Source of the DNA: an uncultured Oscillospiraceae bacterium
Lineage (GTDB): Bacteria > Bacillota > Clostridia > Oscillospirales > Oscillospiraceae
Direction of reading: 5' to 3'
Length of the DNA: 18,209 nt
Assembly (NCBI GenBank): GCA_934597125.1
Contig: CAKTQM010000033.1
Coordinates: 1-18,209, forward strand
The notes beneath the pieces are model-generated. The model searched no databases. It had not been told where the DNA came from and was given only the letters and a program-made list of their open reading frames with translations. Made by a program: the position numbers and the translations under genes. Positions 13,407 through 18,209 of this stretch are shown here, in pieces (within the stretch, counting starts at the first letter, position 1; every line of letters starts with the position of its first letter).

Positions 13407-13458
13407 AGTGTATTAAGCGTGTTAATACACTTATACCACGATGTGGTACACCTGTCAA
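13407..13458 (-). promoter_or_regulatory. Ytr operon promoter with two palindromic operators
   Basis: TTGACA (13453-13458), a 17-base spacer and TATAAG (13430-13435) form a near-consensus promoter. A perfect 10-bp inverted repeat, AGTGTATTAA-5-TTAATACACT (13407-13431), covers the start site just downstream of the -10 box. A second, TACCAC-3-GTGGTA (13434-13448), fills the spacer. A GntR dimer bound to the first would block initiation; the second may be a second site or belong to another regulator. Confidence 0.82.
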
Positions 13459-13550
13459 GAGGGCGGGGGAGAATTTTTTTGAAAAACCGTTCCGTTATGG
13501 CAGAGTTTTGGATTTTTTATGGGACGGGGGCTTTTCTTTTGCGGCGGATT

Positions 13551-13559
13551 TGGTATAAT
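13551..13559 (+). promoter_or_regulatory. Extended -10 promoter of the ATP-grasp gene
   Basis: TGGTATAAT (13551-13559) is a consensus -10 with an upstream TG; no good -35 is present 17 bases before it. Initiation near 13566 leaves about 29 bases before ATG 13595, enough for the ribosome site at 13577-13583. This decides against the earlier ATG at 13574. It is divergent from the Ytr promoter, with about 95 bases between the -35 regions. Confidence 0.7.
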
Positions 13560-13594
13560 GATAAGCACCTGTTATGAAAGGATGTATTGCCTTT

Positions 13595-14614
13595 ATGAAG
13601 CTGAGTTCCATTCGTCAGGCGGCCAAAAGCGTGCCGCTGCGCCGTATCTGGGAGACCGCCGGAAAAGCCCATGCCATCTGCGGCAGGCCCAAGGCGGCGC
13701 TGTTTGCCGATATGCTGCGGTGTGCCAAGCGCTACGGCGCGGGGCCCACGGACTATATGATGTTTGAGTTTTACGACCTGAGCGACGCGGAGCGGGCCAC
13801 GTATCTGACCCGCGTGCGGTCTGCCGCCTTTGTGAAGCGGGTGAACAACCGCACGGACGCGGCGATTTTCAACGACAAGAACGCTTTCTTTGAGAAGTTC
13901 CGGCCGCTGATGGGCCGCGAGGCGCTGAATCTGTTCATGGCGGACGAGGCGCAGTTCGCGGCGTTTATGGCGGACAAGGAGGCGGTGATCGTCAAGCCCA
14001 TTGACGGGGACTGCGGCAGCGGCATCGAGAAGCTGTACCGGAAGGATTTCGCCGATCCGGCGGCCATGTGGGCCTATGTAAAGCGGCCGGAGAAGCGGTT
14101 CGGCATTGCCGAGGAGGTGATTCGGCAGCATCCCCAGGCGGCGGCGCTGCATCCGGACTCCATCAACTGCATCCGCGTAGCCACCTTTGTAAAGGACGGT
14201 GAGCCGCTGGTGATCTACGCCGCCTGCAAGGCGGGCACCGGCGGGATGGCCTTTGACAACATGGGTCGGGGCGGCATCACCATGCGGTTTGATCTGGACA
14301 CCGGCAGGATCGCCGGTCAGGGCCACGATGAGGAGCTGAAAAAATACGACCGCCATCCCACCACCGGCGTGGTACTGAAGGGCTATCAGATGCCCATGCA
14401 CGAAGAGGTGAAGGCGCTGGCGCTGCAGGCGGCCATGATGTATCCGGAGTTCCACTATGTGGGGTGGGACATCTGCATGACGGAGAAGGGCCCCGCCATT
14501 ATCGAGGGCAACGACTATCCCGGGTACGATCTGGCCCAGATCCCCGACGACGGCGACCCCCACCCCCGGCAGGGGCTGATCCCCCGGTTCGAGCAGTACG
14601 GGATCCAGGTATAA
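13595..14614 (+). CDS. Sugar-transfer-associated ATP-grasp protein
   Basis: This 339-residue soluble protein has ATP-grasp signatures: VIVKPIDGDCGSG (131-143) with the nucleotide-binding Lys134 and glycine-rich loop, the INCIRVATF strand, and IIEGNDYPGYD (302-312), with E304 and N306 as likely metal ligands. This pattern fits the sugar-transfer-associated ATP-grasp group found near polysaccharide and teichoic-acid-like loci; related enzymes join a carboxylate to an amine. The start is ATG 13595, with GAAAGGA 11 bases upstream. Flanked by a divergent operon and a terminator, it seems to stand alone. The only sugar-related gene in the window is the glycosyltransferase 3.7 kb away on the other strand. 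The reaction it performs is not known. Confidence 0.85.
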   Translation: MKLSSIRQAAKSVPLRRIWETAGKAHAICGRPKAALFADMLRCAKRYGAGPTDYMMFEFYDLSDAERATYLTRVRSAAFVKRVNNRTDAAIFNDKNAFFEKFRPLMGREALNLFMADEAQFAAFMADKEAVIVKPIDGDCGSGIEKLYRKDFADPAAMWAYVKRPEKRFGIAEEVIRQHPQAAALHPDSINCIRVATFVKDGEPLVIYAACKAGTGGMAFDNMGRGGITMRFDLDTGRIAGQGHDEELKKYDRHPTTGVVLKGYQMPMHEEVKALALQAAMMYPEFHYVGWDICMTEKGPAIIEGNDYPGYDLAQIPDDGDPHPRQGLIPRFEQYGIQV

Positions 14615-14640
14615 CACCCAATAAGCATAATAGAGACGCA

Positions 14641-14675
14641 TGAGGGGCGGGAAATGTTCCCGCCCCTCACTATTT
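14641..14675 (+). terminator. Terminator of the ATP-grasp gene
   Basis: TGAGGGGCGGG and CCCGCCCCTCA form a perfect 11-bp stem (14641-14651 with 14659-14669) with a seven-base loop, followed by CTATTTTCT. It starts 27 bases after the stop codon. Confidence 0.8.
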
Positions 14676-14721
14676 TCTGTGTTGGAAAGGTGTTTTTCGG
14701 CGGCGCAGCGGTTAACGGGCG

Positions 14722-14800
14722 GGCGGGGTAGAACCCCGCCCCTACGCACGACGCACGCGGATGCTTGTGCCGTACGCGGGGCGTCGAGGACGCCGCCCCC
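14722..14800. repeat. Repeat C-like and GGCGTC palindromes
   Basis: GGCGGGGT-3-ACCCCGCC (14722-14740) followed by CCTACG is a third, shorter C-type hairpin. GGCGTC-3-GACGCC (14780-14794) lies in a block whose first 16 bases (14779-14794) match the reverse complement of 5336-5351. No gene is visible in 14676-14821. Confidence 0.65.
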
Positions 14801-14822
14801 TACGGATTTAGACGCCGTGCAC

Positions 14823-14864
14823 AAAAAAAGGTCGCAGCGGGCATACGCCCGCTGCGGCCTTTTT
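14823..14864 (-). terminator. Terminator of the first NhaC gene, bidirectional
   Basis: CGCAGCGGGC-4-GCCCGCTGCG (14833-14856) is a perfect 10-bp stem, extended on both sides toward seven A residues and five T residues. It lies 35 bases after the antiporter stop codon on the minus strand and could also stop rightward transcription. Confidence 0.9.
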
Positions 14865-14898
14865 ATTGGAAGTATCAAAATACGCTTCGGAAACGCGC

Positions 14899-16638
14899 TT
14901 ACTTCTGGTGTGCCAGGGCCTTGTTGGCCTCGGCCATTTCCTCGAAGATACCGGCGTGCTTCTTGGCGACGATGGCCTTGATAACCAGCAGGGTGCCGAT
15001 CATCAGCGCCACGGCGATGATGAGGCAGATCACCACGTTCTGGATCAGGCCGGCGAAAATGAAGCCGACAAAGGCCACACCGGAAACAGTCAGGGCATAG
15101 GGCAGCTGGGTGAACACGTGGTTCAGGTGGAAGCAGTGAGCACCGGCGGAAGCCATGATGGTGGTGTCGGAGATGGGGGAGCAGTGGTCGCCCATAACAC
15201 CGCCGGAGCAGGCCGCGGCCAGACCGATGGTGCACAGCACGGGCTCCACGTCGTAATCGAACACGGCCACGACGATGGGGGCCATGATGCCGATGGTGCC
15301 CCAGGAAGTACCGGTGGCAAAACCGATGGCAGCGCCGATCAGGAAGATGACGGCGGGCAGGAAGACCTTCAGGTCACCGGCGCCGGACATGGCGTTCTTG
15401 ACGAACTCGGCGGAGTACATGGCGTAGCGGGTGAAGGAGCACAGCGTCCAGGCGAAGGTCAGGATCAGGATGGGGGCGATCATCTGGATGAAGCCCTGGG
15501 GAACAGACTCGAAGGACTTCTCGAAGCCGATGGCACCGCGCAGCCAGAAATAGATGAAGGTGAACACGCAGCCGATCAGGCCGCCCAACGCCAGAGCCGT
15601 ACCGGCGTCGGCGTTGGAGAAGGACACCATGAAGTCATGATAGCAGTCGGCCTCGGCGTCATAGTAGCCGCCAGACCAGATCAGGGAGACCACGCAGACG
15701 ATGATCAGAACGATGACGGGCACCAGCAGGTCAGCCACGGAGGACTTACCGGAAGCGGGCTTCTCGTAATCGTCGGCACCGGCGAAGGGCCGCTCGGGGG
15801 TGGTGAACAGGTCGTCCTTGACCTGTGCGTTATACTCATGGGTCAGCATGGAGCCGTAGTCGATGTTCAGCAGGGAGATAACCACGATCATCACCAGAGT
15901 CAGCAGGCAGTAGTAGTTCCAGGGGATCTGCTTGATGAACATTTCAATGCCGTTGACGGACTCGGAATTGACGTAGCCGGACACAGCGGCGGCCCAGGAG
16001 GACACGGGGGCGATCATGCAGACGGGGGCGGCGGTAGCGTCAATGATGTAGGCCAGCTTGGCGCGGGAGATCTTGTGGGACTCGGTGACGGGACGCATAA
16101 CGGCACCCACGGTCAGGCAGTTGAAATAGTCGTCAATGAAGATCAGGACGCCCAGCAGCATCGTCATCAGCTGCGCACCGGCACGGGTATGGACGGTCTT
16201 CTTAGCCCAGCGGCCGAAAGCCTCGGAGCCGCCGCCCTTGTTCATCAGATCCACCATGATGCCCAGAACCACCAGGAACACGATGATGCCCATATTATAG
16301 CTGTCGGCCAGGACGGAGACGATGCCGTAGTCGGCGCCAACCAGAGCCACGGCGGTGTCCCAGGGGGCGAAACCGGTGTACAGCAGCGCACCCACCAGGC
16401 AGCCGAGGAACAGAGAGGAATACACTTCCTTGCTGATCAGGGCCAGCACGATGGCGACGATGGGGGGCAGCAGAGACCAGAAGGTGCCTGCGAAGGGGGT
16501 AGCGGCAGTCACCGCATCCTCGCCCTCACCGAAGGTGGGCAGGGGAGCGCCCTTGTACGCGATGCCGAAAACGATCAGCAGCACGATAAAGACACCCAGC
16601 GCAACGAAGTACGCGATCTTTGTGCTTTTCTTTTCCAT
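14899..16638 (-). CDS. NhaC-family Na+/H+ antiporter, copy 1
   Basis: This 579-residue polytopic protein has about 12 to 13 membrane helices. NhaC/ion-transporter superfamily motifs are visible: FIDDYFNCLTVGAVMRPVTE (167-186), with acidic residues in a membrane helix; IDATAAPVCMIAPVSSWAAA (199-218); and a C-terminal GTSWGTIGIMAPI and GDHCSPISDTTIMASAGA pair in the re-entrant region. It should exchange Na+ for H+ across the cytoplasmic membrane; some members act on other solutes, so the substrate is not certain. The ribosome site GAGGAGGT (16649-16656) lies ten bases before ATG 16638. It has its own consensus promoter and terminator, so it is monocistronic. A close paralogue lies directly upstream on the same strand. 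Confidence 0.93.
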   Translation of the reverse strand: MEKKSTKIAYFVALGVFIVLLIVFGIAYKGAPLPTFGEGEDAVTAATPFAGTFWSLLPPIVAIVLALISKEVYSSLFLGCLVGALLYTGFAPWDTAVALVGADYGIVSVLADSYNMGIIVFLVVLGIMVDLMNKGGGSEAFGRWAKKTVHTRAGAQLMTMLLGVLIFIDDYFNCLTVGAVMRPVTESHKISRAKLAYIIDATAAPVCMIAPVSSWAAAVSGYVNSESVNGIEMFIKQIPWNYYCLLTLVMIVVISLLNIDYGSMLTHEYNAQVKDDLFTTPERPFAGADDYEKPASGKSSVADLLVPVIVLIIVCVVSLIWSGGYYDAEADCYHDFMVSFSNADAGTALALGGLIGCVFTFIYFWLRGAIGFEKSFESVPQGFIQMIAPILILTFAWTLCSFTRYAMYSAEFVKNAMSGAGDLKVFLPAVIFLIGAAIGFATGTSWGTIGIMAPIVVAVFDYDVEPVLCTIGLAAACSGGVMGDHCSPISDTTIMASAGAHCFHLNHVFTQLPYALTVSGVAFVGFIFAGLIQNVVICLIIAVALMIGTLLVIKAIVAKKHAGIFEEMAEANKALAHQK

Positions 16639-16674
16639 TATGAGATTTACCTCCTCATGATTTATGGTGCTCTC

Positions 16675-16703
16675 ATCTTAACTTTTTTCAGAGCCGTTGT
16701 CAA
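16675..16703 (-). promoter_or_regulatory. Promoter of NhaC copy 1
   Basis: On the minus strand TTGACA (16698-16703), 17 bases and TAAGAT (16675-16680) give a strong promoter with the same -10 box as the rRNA promoter. Initiation near 16668 leaves a leader of about 30 bases, too short for a riboswitch. Confidence 0.85.
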
Positions 16704-16996
16704 TATTTCAGAAATCACAAGGACGGGTAATTTTGAACAAATTATGAACCGCAGTTTCTCTCTTTTCTCCAATTTTGGGGCGTTTTTGCGTGGATTTATC
16801 ACATTCTGCGTTTTCTTTTCAACCGTTTTATATGGTTTTTGTTAATTTCAGCAACTTATTTTCGCGGTTTCTTAACGCGATTTTCGGGCCGTTTTGAAGC
16901 GTTTTTGGCGGCTGAACACGGCGGTCGGTTCTGGCCTGTTTTTGATTTGTCGTTAATTCCGTTTTTCTGTCGAAGCGCAAAGGTGTCGAAAGGAGC
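16704..16996. other. T-rich intergenic region between the two NhaC genes
   Basis: About 290 bases without a credible gene. It is clearly poorer in G+C than the genes around it and full of GTTTTT-like runs on the plus strand. An imperfect palindrome (AATTTTGAACAAATT, 16729-16743) lies upstream of the NhaC promoter and might bind a regulator. No C-, B- or A-type repeat is present. Confidence 0.5.
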
Positions 16997-17027
16997 AAAA
17001 AAAGAAAGCCCTTGCGGGCTTTCTTTT
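16997..17027 (-). terminator. Terminator of NhaC copy 2
   Basis: AGAAAGCCC-4-GGGCTTTCT (17003-17024 region) forms a 9-bp stem with A residues on one side and T residues on the other. It lies about 25 bases after the stop codon of the second antiporter gene on the minus strand. Confidence 0.9.
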
Positions 17028-17051
17028 TGTAATATGAATTGGGGTTTGGAC

Positions 17052-18209
17052 TTACTTGGAAGCCAGAACCTTGTTGGCCTCGGCCATTTCCTCGAAGATA
17101 CCGGCGTGCTTCTTGCTGACGATCGCCTTGATAACCAGCAGAGTGGCGACCATCAGGACGCAGGCGATGATGAGGCAGATCACCACGTTCTGGATCAGAC
17201 CGGCCAGGATGAAGCTGACGAAGGCCACGCCGGAAACGGTCAGGGCATAGGGCAGCTGGGTGAACACGTGGTTCAGGTGGAAGCAGTGAGCACCGGCGGA
17301 AGCCATGATGGTGGTATCGGAAATGGGGGAGCAGTGGTCACCCATAACGCCGCCGGAGCAGGCAGCGGCCAGACCGATGGTGCACAGGATGGGCTGGGTG
17401 TTGTAGTCAAAGACCTGGACAACGATGGGAGCCATGATGCCGATGGTACCCCAGGAAGTACCGGTGGCGAAACCGATGGCAGCGCCGATAATGAAGATCA
17501 CGGCGGGCAGGAACTTAGCCAGCTCACCGGCGCCGGACATGGCGTTGACGACGAAGTTGGCGGAGTACATACCCCAGCGGGTCAGGCCGCACAGCGTCCA
17601 CGCGAAGGTCAGGATCAGGATGGGGGAGATCATCTGGATAAAGCCGTTGGGAACGGACTCGAAGGACTTCTCGAAGCCGATGGAGCCACGCAGCCAGAAG
17701 TACACGAAGGTGAACACCAGAGCGATCATGGAGCCGATAGCCAGACCGGCGCCGGAAGAGGCGTTGGAGAAGGCGCCCATGAAATCATGGAAATACTCGC
17801 TCTCACCATCATAGTAGCCGCCGGTGTAGATCAGGCCGACGATGCAGGTGGCGATCAGCACGATAACGGGCAGCAGCAGATCCAGAACGGAGGACTTGCC
17901 CTTGGAGCCGGTCTCGTAATCGTCAGCACCCTCGAAGGGACGCTCGGGCGTGGTGAACAGGTCGCCCTTGACCTGAGCGTTGTACTCGTGGGTCAGCATG
18001 GAGCCGAAGTCGATGTTCAGCAGGGAGATAACCACGATCATCAGCAGGGTCAGCAGGCAGTAGTAGTTCCAGGGGATCTGCTTAATAAACATCTCGATAC
18101 CGCTGACGGAATCGGAGTTGACGTAGCCGGAAACGGCGGCAGCCCAGGAGGACACGGGGGCGATCATGCAGACGGGAGCGGCGGTAGCGTCGATGACGTA
18201 GGCCAGCTT
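17052..18209 (-). CDS. NhaC-family Na+/H+ antiporter, copy 2 (partial)
   Basis: The reading frame is open to the window edge: 385 residues equivalent to residues 194-579 of copy 1, so about 193 N-terminal residues and the promoter lie outside. An internal Met at 18167 is not the start, because the upstream in-frame sequence KLAYVIDATAAPVC matches copy 1. The same motifs are conserved (IDATAAPVCMIAPVSSW, GTSWGTIGIMAPI, GDHCSPISDTTIMASAGA). The proteins differ mainly in loops and in a few helices, with conservative changes. Nucleotide identity is high overall and absolute in several stretches of 30-60 bases. The pair are tandem paralogues separated by 413 bases, each with its own terminator. 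Possible specialisation between them cannot be judged from sequence. Confidence 0.93.
   Translation of the reverse strand, partial: KLAYVIDATAAPVCMIAPVSSWAAAVSGYVNSDSVSGIEMFIKQIPWNYYCLLTLLMIVVISLLNIDFGSMLTHEYNAQVKGDLFTTPERPFEGADDYETGSKGKSSVLDLLLPVIVLIATCIVGLIYTGGYYDGESEYFHDFMGAFSNASSGAGLAIGSMIALVFTFVYFWLRGSIGFEKSFESVPNGFIQMISPILILTFAWTLCGLTRWGMYSANFVVNAMSGAGELAKFLPAVIFIIGAAIGFATGTSWGTIGIMAPIVVQVFDYNTQPILCTIGLAAACSGGVMGDHCSPISDTTIMASAGAHCFHLNHVFTQLPYALTVSGVAFVSFILAGLIQNVVICLIIACVLMVATLLVIKAIVSKKHAGIFEEMAEANKVLASK

Noticed and set aside
13517..15235. Minus-strand frame of 572 codons
   Set aside because: It spans the ATP-grasp gene antisense, two terminators and the start of the NhaC 3' end; no ribosome site or domain.
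14866..16845. Plus-strand frame of 659 codons
   Set aside because: It is antisense to NhaC copy 1; the His/Asp/Gly-rich translation is the complement of membrane-protein codons.

Overview
The window looks like the chromosome of a GC-rich Gram-positive anaerobe, most likely an Oscillospiraceae-type member of the Clostridia. Four things point there: a clostridial 16S rRNA 5' end, strong AGGAGG ribosome binding sites, Firmicutes-type gene families (YhaN-like ATPase, Bce-type and Ytr-type ABC transporters, GufA-type ZIP transporter, NhaC antiporters), and hairpin-rich intergenic repeats of a kind I associate with gut Oscillospirales. The taxonomic call is inference. No transposase, phage gene, tRNA or CRISPR array is visible.

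Layout. 1-350 holds the first bases of a 16S rRNA gene on the minus strand, its leader and a near-consensus rRNA promoter with an A/T-rich UP element. Divergent from it, 481-3165 (+) encodes a small HExxH zincin and a membrane-anchored SMC/SbcC-like (YhaN-type) ATPase, translationally close. 3168-4450 (+) is a second unit with its own promoter: a double zinc-ribbon protein and an Mrp/NBP35 Fe-S carrier ATPase, closed by a strong terminator. 4570-5313 (+) is a ZIP metal transporter.

5314-5808 is non-coding and packed with modular repeats (C, B and A modules). 5810-8205 (-) is a Bce-type ABC cassette (ATPase plus FtsX-like permease, 4-bp overlap) behind an unusual promoter with two direct repeats on a 32-bp period. 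The B module recurs in inverted orientation at 8401-8529, so near-identical inverted repeats flank this cassette. 8643-9887 (-) is a processive family-2 glycosyltransferase. 9888-10259 carries a second A module and another C hairpin.

10260-13385 (-) is a Ytr-type operon of GntR repressor, ABC ATPase and large permease, all overlapping, under a consensus promoter with two palindromes that look like operators. 13595-14614 (+) is a sugar-transfer-type ATP-grasp enzyme expressed divergently. The rest, 14899-18209 (-), is two tandem, very similar NhaC-type Na+/H+ antiporter genes; the second runs off the window.

Taken together the region is dominated by envelope stress and ion/metal homeostasis functions (two peptide/antibiotic-type ABC systems, two antiporters, one metal transporter). 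The least conventional parts are the zincin/ATPase pair, the inverted repeats around the Bce cassette, and the activator-like repeats in its promoter.
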